From positions 4,843,037 to 4,907,036 of the forward strand of contig LR746272.1 of NCBI GenBank assembly GCA_902729315.2: 64,000 nt of DNA. Direction: 5' to 3'. The notes beneath the pieces are model-generated. The model saw nothing but the letters and a program-made list of their open reading frames with translations. It made no database searches and was not told the DNA's origin. Source of the stretch: Spirodela intermedia (taxonomy: Eukaryota > Streptophyta > Magnoliopsida > Alismatales > Araceae). This document shows, in pieces, positions 22,196-33,677 of the stretch. Position 1 is the first letter of the stretch, and every line of letters starts with the position of its first letter. Made by a program: the position numbers and the translations under genes.

Positions 22196-22960
22196 ATGGG
22201 AATGGCAAATGGTAATCCCCTAAACCTCTCACAACTTCTTGTTCCATTTTTCAGTAGAGAAAACTATGATTTTTGGAACATTAAAATGAAGACAGTTTTT
22301 AGTTTTACAGAAATTTCTAAACAAAAAAATAAATATTTTCAGAAAAAGAATGCTAAGGCATTATTAATTTTCCAGTAATTTATTTCAGAAATAATCTTTC
22401 CATATATTGCTAATGGCATGAGTTCTTTTGAAGTATGGAAAATCTTACAAGATGAATTTTGTGGAGATGGTAGAGTTATGAATGTGAAACTTTACCCTTC
22501 ATAGAGAGTTTGAAAACATTTTCATGAAATTTGATGAGTTAGTGTATGATTTTTTTTTGGAATATATGTTATTATGAATCAAATGATAATATTTGAAGAA
22601 GATATTTCATAAAAGAGAATTAAAAAAAATTTAAGAAGTTCGTCTTCTAAATTTGATCATATCGTTGTTATCATTGAACAATCTAAGAATTTTTCTACTT
22701 ATACACAAAATGAATTAATTAGAGCACTATTAGCACATGAATAATGAATGAATAGACCAATAGAAAAATCACTTAAACAATCATTTCAAGCTGAGGCTGA
22801 AATTTCAAAGACAAAAAAAATAGTGAAGTTACATATAATCAATGAGGCTATGATAGAGGACACTATCAAATTAGAGGTTGAGAAAAAGAACATGATAGAT
22901 ACTATACATTTGTCATTGTGTTTAAATGCACACTATCTAATAATATTTATAACTAAGACT
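22196..22960 (+). pseudogene. Ty1/copia gag relic
   Basis: Reads MANGNPLNLSQLLVPFFSR-ENYDFWNIKMKT at the start, typical of plant copia Gag (UBN2-type) proteins. Pieces such as VWKILQDEFCGDGRV, NLRSSSSKFDHIVV and YTQNELIRALLAHE follow in changing frames. At least five stops or shifts break it. No protease, integrase or reverse transcriptase follows, so the element is truncated. Confidence 0.75.
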
Positions 22961-23762
22961 TAATAAAATATTAGTATAAAAGTAAGTCTCAAGTCGAACA
23001 TAAGGAGATTGATTTATTTATCATAAAAACTAATTTAATTTATATATAAATTGATTTTAATTTTTTTAATATTTAACATAAATAATAAAATAGAAGGGTG
23101 AGGTGAGAAGAATAAAGGAAGGAAAGTGGAGAAAAAAAAAGAGAAAAAGAGAGAGTGAGCTCTCACAAGAGAGAGAAGGGATGAGATCTCTCGTGAAAAG
23201 GAGAGAAAGAGAGAGGAGGAGAGAGAGCTCTTACGAGAGAGAGAAGAGATGAGATCTCTCGCAAAAGAAACAGAAAGAGAGAGAAGGAAAGAAATTTCAT
23301 GTGAGACGGAGAGAGAGAGAAGGAGAGAGAGGGAGATCGATTGAGAGAGAGAGAATAAGGGAGAGATCTCACGAGAGATGGAGAGAGAAAAGATGTCTCA
23401 CGAGAGAGGGAGAGAGAGAAATAAGACAAAAATGAAGAAAGAAAGAAATACGGTCAACCTATTTTCTTAGACGAATGTGTGCTCAAGGATTCACACACAT
23501 GACATGAGGTCAGTCATGAATGTCTCCAAGTTATTTTAACAATTTAACACTCATTAATCAACCTTTAATCTTGGTGATTTCACATTCAAAGATAGAAAAA
23601 ATACTCATTGTTCATGGAACACTAGGAACATGAATACATTGAGATTCAATTGTAAAAATCAATAGAAAATAAGTTGAAAGTGATCTTAGCTTGATCTCAA
23701 ATGAGTTTCAAAGGATTCAAAAGAAGAACAAAGATCATTCAACAAGTTTTGGATTAGTTCTA
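22961..23762. other. Noncoding, including a purine-rich low-complexity tract (23098-23435)
   Basis: The tract is built of irregular units with GAGAGAGAAG and repeated GAGATCTCT-type palindromes. The rest, up to 23762, is AT-rich with nothing I recognise. Confidence 0.6.
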
Positions 23763-26430
23763 CTCATTTTAATCAAAATGTGCATGAAATGAAAATAACT
23801 TGTTGTATAGCGTAAATAATAACAAAAATAGATAAGTAAATGCTGAAAAAATAAAATAAATCATTGCCCAAGTTTAGTCCGCCTCCTAAGCAACTAGAGA
23901 CACCGATGTAGCGACTTGATTTCATCCAAACATGCCACACCATGCCGAAAGTTATAGAAGTATCATCCGGAAGTGCTACACTACTTGTTGGAGAGATTTA
24001 CTGAAAGAGGGGTCAAACACGCTATCACCATCATTTGGGGGGAGAAGGAAAGAGTTGACCACTCGCTGGAGGCCTTAAGTGTAGTCATGGGAGGAAGGAA
24101 GAAGATTATTGATTGTCGAAGATGTCAATTGTGCAAAAGAAGGGAAGAATAGATTGTTGTAGTCACGAATTTCAGGATTTTAAAGATAATCAATAATATC
24201 TATTTTACTAGATAATAATTGATTATTATTTTTATATCCCGAATGATGATACATGTGACGACTTAAGTTTCCTATATCGTGGCACTTCAAGAGCTGTTGA
24301 ATCAGATATGCTTGGTCACGTAGCACTTTGATTGACACAAGATCAACCCGCCACGAACTGCTACCAATTGAGAACTTAAGTTCTTAGTATTGTGGTGCCT
24401 CCTTAGCCATTGGTTCATCCTTTACGGCCAAGTGCATGTTGAGTGACATCGGATTCACGAACCACCAATGGATCACTTTACGCATCTAATATTGTGGTGA
24501 TTCACCAGCCGCAAGATCAGGGTGATCCAATGACGTGGCTTGTTGAATACCACTAGATCACATCGTGATTCAAATGGCTGCACTAAAATGGACAAAAACA
24601 ATTAGTCCCACATCTGAAGTTTGCTATCGTTTAAGCAGAATATAATCAAAGTTTCTCTCTCTCAATAGTGATCCCTTCTTCTGAAATAAAATAATGCCTA
24701 GGACCATATTGGGGGAAGGCAATAAGGTGGTGTGCCCTCGCACATGCAAGTGTGTATGGGCGCTCCTTGCTCCACAATCGGTTGGCAATGTAGAAGGGGA
24801 GTGACGCACACGTGTGTGGAGTGAGGCCTTCGCCACTCGAGTCTAGCTCATGGCTCCCCCAATTTGGGGTCTACCCGCTCAACTGCAGTGTCCCTCCGAG
24901 TCAAGTGCCAAGTGTCAGCTTGTTAGCAAGCAAAAGATTTTGTTTTTTTTTAATAATCAAAAATTACACTAAGTATTTTGAACTTCAAATTAAAATTTAC
25001 AATATATCCTATATTTATTCTACAAGTTAACAAAATAAAATCAAATGTTAAAACTAATTATGACACATAAATCTAGCTTTAACAATAGATCACATTATAG
25101 GCAACAAAGAAATGATGATTGTTAAAGCTAGTTTTTTGTGTTTAAATTAGTTTTATTATTTATTTTATTTTTTTAACATAAAAAATAAATATAGAATATA
25201 TTGTTAATTTTAGAAGTCTCAAGTTAAAATACTTAGCATAATTTTTTATTATTTTAAAAACATAAAAGTATTATGCTTCCTAGCAAGCCTACACTCAATA
25301 GTTGACTCGAAGGGGCACTGCAGTCAAGTGGGTGGACTCAGATTGAGGGAACCACGAGCTGGGCTCAAGTGGTGAAGGACTCGCTCCATGCACATGTGCA
25401 TCACTCCTCTACCACATCTCAATGGCCAACTAGTCATGGAGCAAGGAGCATCGTACACACGTGCGTGCGAGGGCGAACCACCTTTTTGCCTTCTCCCAAG
25501 ATGGTCCTAGGATATTATTTTATTTCAAGAGAAGGGATCTCCAATGAGAGATGGTAGCTTTGACTTATATTTGACTCATGCGTTGAAGTATTTTTGATGT
25601 TAGACTAAATATTTTCGTGTCTCAAGAAAGCCATGTAGAGCACAGTGTGAACTAGTGATATTCAATGAGCCACATCATTAGAAAAGCTAGATAATGCAGT
25701 GAGCAAGATGCCACGATACTAGATGCGTAAAGTAATCTATTAGAAATTTGCAAATCCAACGCCGCTAAGCACACACATGGCCATAAATGATGATCCAACA
25801 TGGTATAGAGACTTAAGTTTCCAGTCGATAGTGGTTCATGACAAGTTGATCCTACATCTTTTAGCACACCATGTGACCAAGCACATCTAATCAGTGGCTT
25901 GCGATGCACCGTGATATTGAGAACTTAAGCTCTCGATGTATCACCATTAAGGATATAAAGATAATAATTAATTATTATCTAGTAAGATAGACATTATCAA
26001 TTATCTTTGAAATCCCAATGGTAGTCATGAATACAACAATCCATTCTTCCCTTCTTTTCTGCGATCAATGTCTCCGGCAATCAAAAAGCTCATTCCTTCC
26101 TCCCCTGACTACACTCAAAGCCTCTAGCGAGTAGTCTGCTCTTTCCTTCCCCCTCAAACAATGGTGACAATGTGGTTGACCCCTCCTTTTGGTCGATCTC
26201 ACCAACAAGTGACATAGTACTTCCAAATAATACTTCTGCGACTTCTGACATAGTGTGGCACATCTAGACGAAACCAAGCTGCCACACCCGTGGTTCTAGT
26301 TCCCCAAGAGGCAAACAAAACTTGGACAATAATTTATTTCCTATTTTTAGTATTTACTTACCTACTTTTTTCATTTATTTATATTTTACAGCAAGTTATT
26401 TTCGTTTCATACATACTTCAATTAAAATGT
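23763..26430. repeat. Imperfect 2.67-kb inverted repeat (foldback structure)
   Basis: Arms of about 1.32 kb (23763-25086 and 25118-26430) are reverse complements with roughly one mismatch in five to ten bases, around a 31-bp centre flanked by CTAGCTTTAACAAT and its complement. Outer ends carry TTTTAATCAAAATG / CAATTAAAATG words. Within each arm is a stretch (24700-24860 and 25330-25500) resembling the GC-rich part of LTR-A (CTCCTTGC, AAGGGGAGTG, CACACGTG, CTCATGGCTCC). It also holds degenerate repeats around ATTGTGGTG and AACTTAAGTT. No coding region is recognised. Confidence 0.8.
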
Positions 26431-26725
26431 GATGGTGAGCGGGACCCATCTCCATTAGCTCAAGAGACACTAGCAGTTTGAGTTCAACTCGATTGACGTG
26501 CGAAGACGAAGGAGCCTAGCTTTCGCTACACGACCCCTTTAGGACAACAACATTCCACCTCCGTGATGACAACGAGTTGGAGCTCACTCATATCTTTCTT
26601 TGTATTTTCACATTGACTTGTTGGGCCTTGCATTTGTGTGTTAGCAGGCCCAATTCTATGTTTGTGTGTTGTTGTTTGTCTCCTTTTCTTTAGGGTTTTA
26701 TTGGGTCTCTCTTTGAGGCCCAATT
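26431..26725 (+). mobile_element. Family B gypsy fragment: pol tail and LTR-B start
   Basis: Matches the reverse complement of 29303-29430 and then 53788-53950: the pol tail up to about 26563, and LTR-B beginning TGATGACAACGAG at 26564, followed by CTTATTGGGCC-type words. It is cut by the assembly gap. Confidence 0.7.
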
Positions 26726-26735
26726 NNNNNNNNNN
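26726..26735. other. Assembly gap (10 N)
   Basis: Ten N bases join a forward LTR-B fragment to an LTR-A lacking its first bases. True gap size is unknown; adjacency across it should not be trusted. Confidence 1.
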
Positions 26736-28486
26736 ATAATTAGTAAATAATATAGTTTTAGCCTTAACTCATGATAAATAGACTTATATTTGTGTTAAAG
26801 CATGAAAAGTGGTTTTCAGTTGATTAACGTGAATTTTTGGGTAATTATGTGATTTTATACGATTTTTACAGTTTTAGTTTTGAGATAAATGAAGAACAAG
26901 AAATAAAAATAAAAATATTGCAAAATGGGAGGATCCGCCGGCCAGCCGGGCCCGCAAGTGGGTCGGAAGCGCAGTCGGAGAGTAGCCGCGAGCAGGGGCT
27001 CGAGCGGCTTGCTTGGGGATCGATAGGGGCACGTGTGCGCCACTCCCCTTCCACGTCACCAGTGGTCAGCCAGCTGTGGGGCAAGGAGTGGTCGTACACG
27101 CGAAAGGACTTTGCCTAGAAAGCTAACTTTACTATATATTCGCCCGAATAATCCGCGCACAACCGATGTGGGACTAAATCCACCTTGTTCAGGGGGCGAC
27201 CGCCGCGGGTTCGAATCCTCCCAGAGTCAAAATTCATATATTTTTAACTGATTATCGCGACTTTCCTGCAGATCGCCGGTGAAGGATTAAGCAACCGAAA
27301 TCGCTGGATCATCGGCGAAAATCTCGTCAACGCGATTCGCGGAGCATTGCTACTAAAACTTCTGAACGATTCGCGATAAAAGGATCGCAATCCATCGAGT
27401 AAATCATCTCCGATTGATCGACGAACAAGCCGTCGTCGGGAAGAGGACGATCTGCCGGGAGACCAGTCGCCACCTCCTGAGAGCGTACCAGATGCGATGA
27501 AGAGCCTCCTCTTGCTGCGCGGACTTGAGGATGAAGCTCCCTAACACGCGCCTCACCTCCATCCAGCCCCTCTCCGTCGGGTGACAGCCGCCAGAGAGCC
27601 GCAAAGTCGCCGTTTTTCCGCTCCGCCAGGTGACAGCCGCCGGAGACGATTCGACGACCCACTTCATTGGTCTCTAGACTTCGCGAGAAGATCTAGAGAT
27701 TGCCCACGTCGTCTTTGTCCAAGGAGAGCCTTCGAGGCCGTGGACACTGCACGACGACCCTCCCGAACGCTCAGGGATTCCGGTGCATCGCCGACGCGTC
27801 GCCGTCGCGACGCCAGAACTCTGTTTTCCTGCTTTATCTAGAGATTGCCCACGTCGTCTTTGTCCAAGGAGAGCCTTCGAGGCCGTGGACACTGCACGAC
27901 GATCCTCCCGAACGCTCAGGATTCCGGTGCATCGCCGACGCATCGCCGACGCATCGCCGTCGCGACGCCGGAACTCTGTTTTCCTGCTTTCAATTTAATT
28001 TACGCTTCATTTAGTGATACTTTGTTGATTTTTATTTACCAAACTATACTTCGTTCAACTACGATTCTTCCGGCTTTTACAGATCTTAATTTGATTAATT
28101 GAGTCGTCTGTAATCGCCTACGTAAGATTCGCCGGGCGGAACTCTGTTTCCGCCTGATTCGCGTTCGCCGGGCGCTGACGTCATCCTGACGTCCGCACCC
28201 TTATTTCCTCTTTTTTTTTGTGAATTTTAAATATATTTCTTTTTTATTTCCTAGTATAAAATTCGTAAGAAAATCGTACTCATTGAGAAAAATTCTGAAT
28301 AATTACCAGATATTATATTACATCCCTGTGATCGACCTGGAAAATTACCGCTATTTTTGGAATTTTTATTGAATTATAATTGATATATTTATTTAGAAAT
28401 ACTTCTAAATATCCGAAAATTCGTATTTTCTAGTTTTATAAATTTTATATTTGCGTGATTTAACATACAACGACTGAGTCACGTCA
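26736..28486 (+). mobile_element. LTR-A copy with 145-bp internal duplication, 5' end lost in gap
   Basis: Nearly the same as the solo LTRs at 29505 and 51619. It lacks about the first 25 bases because of the gap. It ends CGACTGAGTCACGTCA at 28486 and is followed by reverse-strand LTR-B, not by internal retrotransposon sequence, so it is probably a solo LTR inserted in LTR-B of element B2. Confidence 0.85.
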
Positions 28487-29303
28487 ACCAGCGACTGGGC
28501 GGAGTGACGGATGGTGGCTTTGGCGTGTTTATGGTGGAGTTCTAGATGAAGAGGTGGCAAATGAACCAAGAGTCGAGAGACTCCAGTGGAGTGCTCGGCG
28601 ATGGCTCATAGGGAGGCAAAGCAAGCCCCTTTCCTCACGACGATGTGACGAGGTTCCAATAGAGACGGTGGTTGCAGTGGCAACTGCGATTGTTTCGTTC
28701 GGTAACAGCGGTGATCTCATAGGCAGCAAGGGAGATGTCCAGCGGCGGCCGTGGTCTTAGGTGGCAGTGGAACTTCTCTGGCAGCAGCGTCACAGTGAAT
28801 GAAGTCCTCAAGGTATCATCGGCCTTCCTCTCCCTCCTTCCCTCCCTATTCTAGGTCACGAGGAAGATAACACACAATGATAATTTCTCTCGAAAAAATA
28901 TGGCACCCTCTTGAGGGGGTCCTACGGGCCACTTGAGGCCCTCAAGCCCATAAGCCACAAAAAAGGCTACAAAAGGGGCTTATTGGGCCTCTTAAAGAGA
29001 GACCCAATAAGCTCCCCTAAAAGGAGAAAAAGGAGGGCCCTCTTATGGTGCTTAAGTGGGCCTCAAATGAAGACCCAAGTAAGCCCTAAAAGAAGCCTAA
29101 AAAAGAAAGAAGCCTAAGTCCCCCTCTTAGGGTTTTAATTGGGCCTTGGGCCTCAAAAGAGAGACCCAATAAAATCCTAAAGAAAGAGAGACACAAACAA
29201 CAACACACATATAGAATTGGGCCTGCTAACACCCAAATATGAGGCCCAACAAGTCACGTGAAAACACAAAGAAAGATAAGGGTGAGCTCGAGCTCATCGT
29301 CAT
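28487..29303 (-). mobile_element. 3' LTR-B of element B2 (reverse strand, partial)
   Basis: Reverse complement of parts of the LTR-B at 53788-57444: GCCCAGTCGCTGG at the left end, the AGGGAGGGAGAGGAAGGC region, the Pro/Leu-rich GGGCC words, and the LTR start near 29303. It is interrupted on its left by the LTR-A copy and gap. Confidence 0.8.
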
Positions 29304-29504
29304 TGTGCAAGTGGAATGTCGTTGTCCCGAAGGGCTAGGCCGTGTAGCGAAAGCCAGCCTCCTTCGTCTTCCCACTTTGATTGGGCTGAACTCAGACTAT
29401 CAATGTCTCTTGAGTTGATGGAGACAAGTCCTGCTCACCATTAATCCTCTCGGGGTCGAAAGAACTTGACTCCGACGAGTTAGCAAGTGGGGAAGGTAGG
29501 GGCT
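29304..29504 (-). pseudogene. C-terminal tail of B2 pol, first part
   Basis: Reverse-strand noncoding or decayed pol tail between LTR-B and the solo LTR-A. It continues seamlessly at 31275 once the solo LTR and one copy of its GGGCT duplication are removed. Confidence 0.65.
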
Positions 29505-31269
29505 TGATAAGTCTTCATTATCATGAGTTAATAATTAGTAAATAATATAGTTTTAGCCTTAACTCATGATAAATAGACTTATATTTGTGTTAAAGCATGA
29601 AAAGTGGTTTTCAGTTGATTAACGTGAATTTTTGGGTAATTATGTGATTTTATACGATTTTTACAGTCTTAGTTTTGAGATAAATGAAGAACAAGAAATA
29701 AAAATAAAAATATTACAAAATGGGGGGATCCGCCGGCCAGCCGGGCCCGCAAGCGGGTCGGAAGCGCAGTCGGGGAGTAGCCGTGAGCAGGGGCTTGAGC
29801 GGCTTGCTTGGATCGATAGGGGCACGTGTGCGCCACTCCCCTTCCACGTCACCGGTGGTCAGCCGGCTGTGGGGCAAGGAGTGGTCACACACGCGAGAGG
29901 ACTTTGCCTAGAAAGCTAACTTTACTATATATTTGCCCGAATAATCCGCGCACAACCGATGTGGGACTAAATCCACCTTGTTCAGGGGGCGACCGCCGCG
30001 GGTTCGAATCCTCCCAGAGTCAAAATTCATATATTTTTAACTGATTATCGCGACTTTCCTGCAGATCGCCGGTGAAGGATTAAGCAACCGGAATCGCTGG
30101 ATCATCGGCGAAAATCTCGTCAACGCGATTCGCGGAGCATTGCTACTAAAACTTCTGAACGATTCGCGATAAAAGGATCGCAATCCATCGAGTAAATCAT
30201 CTCCGATTGATCGACGAACAAGCCGTCGTCGGGAAGAGGACGATCCGCCGGGAGACCAGTCGCCACCTCCTGAGAGCGTACCAGATGCGATGAAGAGCCT
30301 CCTCTTGCTGCGCGGACCTGAGGATGAAGCTCCCTAACACGCGCCTCACCTCCATCCAGCCCCTCTCCGCCGGGTGACAGCCGCCGGAGAGCCGCAAAGT
30401 CGCCGTTTTTCCGCTCCGCCGGGTGACAGCCGCCGGAGACGATTCGACGACCCACTTCATTGGTCTCTAGACTTCGCGAGAAGATCTAGAGACTGCCCAC
30501 GTCGTCTTTGTCCAAGGAGAGCCTTCGAGGCCGTGGACACTGCACGACGACCCTCCCGAACGCTCAGGATTCCGGTGCATCGCCGACGCGTCGCCGTCGC
30601 GACGCCGGAACTCTATTTTCCTGCTTTATCTAGAGATTGCCCACGTCGTCTTTGTCCAAGGAGAGCCTTCGAGGCCGTGGACACTGCACGACGATCCTCC
30701 CGAACGCTCAGGATTCCGGTGCATCGCCGACGCATTGCCGTCGCGACGCCGGAACTTTGTTTTCCTGCTTTCAATTTAATTTACGCTTCATTTAGTGATA
30801 CTTTGTTGATTTTTATTTACCAAACTATACTTCGTTCAACTACGATTCTTCCGGCTTTTACAGATCTTAATTTGATAAATTGAGTCGTCTGTAATCGCCT
30901 ACGTAAGAATCGTCGGGCAGAACTCTGTTTCCGCCTGATTCGCGTTCGCTGGGCGCTGACGTCATCCTGACGTCCGCACCCTTATTTCCTCTTTTTTTTT
31001 TGGTGAATTTTAAATATATTTCTTTTTTATTTCCTAGTATAAAATTCGTAAGAAAATCGTACTCATTGAGAAAAATTCTGAATAATTACCAGATATTATA
31101 TTACATCCCTGTGATTGACCTGGAAAATTACCACTATTTTTGGGATTTGTATTGAATTATAATTGATATATTTATTTTTAAATACTTCTAAATATCCGAA
31201 AATTCGTATTTTCTAGTTTTATAAATTTTAAATTTGCGTGATTTAATATACAACGACTGAGTCACGTCA
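29505..31269 (+). mobile_element. Solo LTR-A, 1765 bp, target duplication GGGCT
   Basis: Starts TGATAAGTCTTC and ends GAGTCACGTCA, flanked by GGGCT at 29500-29504 and 31270-31274. It has a TATA-like CTATATAT at 29924-29931, a GGTTCGAATCC box at 30001-30011, and a 144-bp tandem duplication starting at 30486 and 30630. Open frames across it (Arg-rich) are not genes. Its good CpG retention suggests a young copy. Confidence 0.95.
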
Positions 31270-31274
31270 GGGCT

Positions 31275-31460
31275 CTAGTAGGTCTGGTTCTAGTCACTCT
31301 AGGTCTGCCTCCAAAATCCAAGCATCGTCCTTCTATGGGCGAGCCTACCAATGTACTAGGACTCTTTGTGAAACTCTATCCCCTATAAAGTCAATTACCT
31401 CTCGAAGAATCTCCTTGACTCGCTCATGCCAATCAGGTGGTAAAATGGGGGGAGTGGACT
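31275..31460 (-). pseudogene. C-terminal tail of B2 pol, second part
   Basis: On the minus strand it matches 53635-53760 of element B1: CCACTCCCCCCAT, ACCTGATTGGCA, GGAGATTCTTC-AGAGGTAATTGACTTTA. It ends in GGACT (31456-31460), the left target duplication of element B1. The reverse-strand reading resumes at 57445. Confidence 0.75.
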
Positions 31461-31475
31461 TGATGGCGAGTGGGA

Positions 31476-32069
31476 CATAGAGATAATCTTCTCTATATTC
31501 TATGTGAATATAGAGATAATTTTGGAGGAGAAAATTTGAATTTTACTGAATTCATTAGATCTGAGATTAAAGAAGACAATCCTTCCATCCTTCAAAACCC
31601 ACAGCCCATTAGAATTATTTCTAAGCTTGAAATATTTCACTCCTCACAAATTGAACAAATATGTATGGAAGATAAAATGGAGCAGGGGAAGATTATGCAG
31701 ATAAAAGAAGACATTAAGAAATGGGTGAGTGGAAGAATTAGAGATACCAATTTAGATGAAAAAATTTTAGATTGGGCAAGAGCTAATCTGAAAATTATAT
31801 GGCCTGATCACATTTTATGGTTTATTAATAGAAAGTATTTATTAATGAATGAAAGCCTAACAAAACAAGATAGAAATAAGGAAAGATTCTTTTCAAAATG
31901 GAGATATTATTTTTGGGAAAAAATTGTTAATTTCCATTTTGTTTTGGCTGAAAGTATGTCAAGGTATATATATGAAGTATATGAATTTATGCTAAATCTG
32001 AAAAAGAATATCATAAAACTTACCTTGGGATACAAATATATTTTGATGGCCATAGATCATCTTATATGA
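31476..32069 (+). CDS. Unidentified open frame of about 198 codons in a truncated retroelement
   Basis: Frame open from the junction with the LTR-B stub to TGA at 32067-32069. There is no ATG near the start, the first in-frame ATG being about 70 codons in (MEDKMEQ), so it is probably the 3' part of a longer frame. The product is rich in Lys, Ile, Asn and Trp, with words such as WVSGRIRD, ILDWARANL and WPDHILWFINRKY. It has no clear membrane segment, zinc finger or catalytic motif that I recognise. It lies immediately upstream of Athila-type 3' noncoding sequence, where the full element has integrase. It is striking that it stays open while all neighbours are full of stops. Confidence 0.5.
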   Translation, partial: HRDNLLYILCEYRDNFGGENLNFTEFIRSEIKEDNPSILQNPQPIRIISKLEIFHSSQIEQICMEDKMEQGKIMQIKEDIKKWVSGRIRDTNLDEKILDWARANLKIIWPDHILWFINRKYLLMNESLTKQDRNKERFFSKWRYYFWEKIVNFHFVLAESMSRYIYEVYEFMLNLKKNIIKLTLGYKYILMAIDHLI

Positions 32070-33677
32070 TATAAGAGCTGTGCAGCTGGAGACATTAAAT
32101 TCAGCGCTGCATGAGAGGCAACCCATGGTTTTTATTTCATTCTGTTTGATTTTTTTTTAAGCTCTATTTTTCTTAGAATTTCTCAGTACTTGTTTCTGTA
32201 TTTGTTTTTCTGTTGAAAAAGTGCAGGAGGAGTGTAAGATGAAGTGGAAAATTAAAAACGAGGTTGAGGTGATGTCTTTCTGAGCTTCATCATTTATGAA
32301 AATATTTTTAATGCTTAACTTTGCAGATATGCATGCTTCACTTGAAAATTATATTTTCTGCATATTCTGTTTCGAGTTTTTTGTGTCATTGAGGTCAATG
32401 TCATTTTTAAGTTGGGGGGTGAAGTATTCATTATTAATTTATGCTTTAGGACGATTAAGAACATGTGTTTGAATTTTATTCAACTTAGAACAGTAACTAA
32501 AAAAATAAAAATAAAATAAAATTCGGAAAAATTGCGACATCTATTTTCTGGTTTTCTGTCAGAAACAACAGAATGTTAGAAACAGCAGACAAAAAACAGC
32601 CCGAAATTTGAAATTCTAGAAGACCTTTTCTCACATTTCAATCCCCTAGATATATATTACTGAAATTCGAAATTACAGCTATAAAGAAGATAGTTTTGAT
32701 TTATTTTTGACAAATTTATTTCTACTAAAAATAGAACTGAAAACAGAAAACGGAATTGTCAGAACTATCTAATTTACAAATTCCTTACATCATTATACAT
32801 GCATTAAAAATTAAATCAATTAGATTGATTGATACCAAAAGATACTAGGAAGATTATTATTGAGTCAAAAGAATGATCTAGTAGCATAAAATGTTGGAAT
32901 ACTCCTTGGATACATGATAGATAATAGGGATTTGATTTTGCAGATTTTCACTTCATGATCTTGATGGATAGTATTTACTTGATGTGAAAATTTGATTGAT
33001 CATTTGAGTTTAATGGAGATTTTTGCACCCTGATCTATAGGACTTGTGAGGAGAAATCACTTATTTTGAAAAAAAAAAAAAAAAGAGAGAGCAATGTGAA
33101 AAATCTAGAAATGAAGAGTACACATGGAGGGTGTGAGACATCATTCTCATTGTCGAAAATCGTGCATAGAAAAACACTTGTTGAAAAGTAAGTGGATAAA
33201 GTGAAAGCCCTGAAAATGAAGAGTACACACGGAGGGTGTGAGACATCATTCTTATTGTTGAAATTTATCTACAGAAAAAGCTACTTATCCACTATATATA
33301 TATAAAAAAAAAAAGAAGGAAGAAATATAGTGCAAACTTCAAAAATCAAGTCATAGAAAAAGGGAAATGTAAGATCAATATTATTCTTGGATGAGTATTG
33401 ATAATTGGAACATCTTGTAAATACATCTATGAGTGAAGAAGTGATAAAGATGTGAATAGAAGAAGTGAAGTCTAGATTGTTATTCCAAGGAGTGTTTAAA
33501 CATTTAAGTGCTTGGCATCATTCTTAAATACTTGATATAAGAATCCAAAGTGTTTAACGGTGCATCATTTCTAATTATATTTTTTTTCTGTATTGAAATA
33601 TGATGTTTGAGATTTGTAAAATTTTATTTTCGTAATTCCATTGCTAAGGGACTAACAATGATTTAAGTTCAGGGGTG
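32070..33677 (+). mobile_element. 3' internal noncoding region of a truncated Athila-like element
   Basis: Collinear with 44428-46011 of the full element from GAGACATTAAATTCAGCGCTG to the polypurine tract. It contains a 105-bp tandem duplication (units at 33111 and 33216, starting ATGAAGAGTACAC). It ends in an A/G-rich tract directly before the LTR. No gene. Confidence 0.85.

Noticed and set aside
27327-28102. Arg-rich open frames recurring at 27.3-28.1, 30.1-30.9, 52.2-53.0 and 54.6-55.3 kb
   Set aside because: They recur because LTR-A recurs. They lie in the LTR, are present only in CpG-rich copies and are not conserved in older ones.
30001-30011. A complete tRNA gene around the GGTTCGAATCC box
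   Set aside because: No acceptor stem, anticodon arm or properly spaced A-box could be drawn, so only the B-box-like word is reported.
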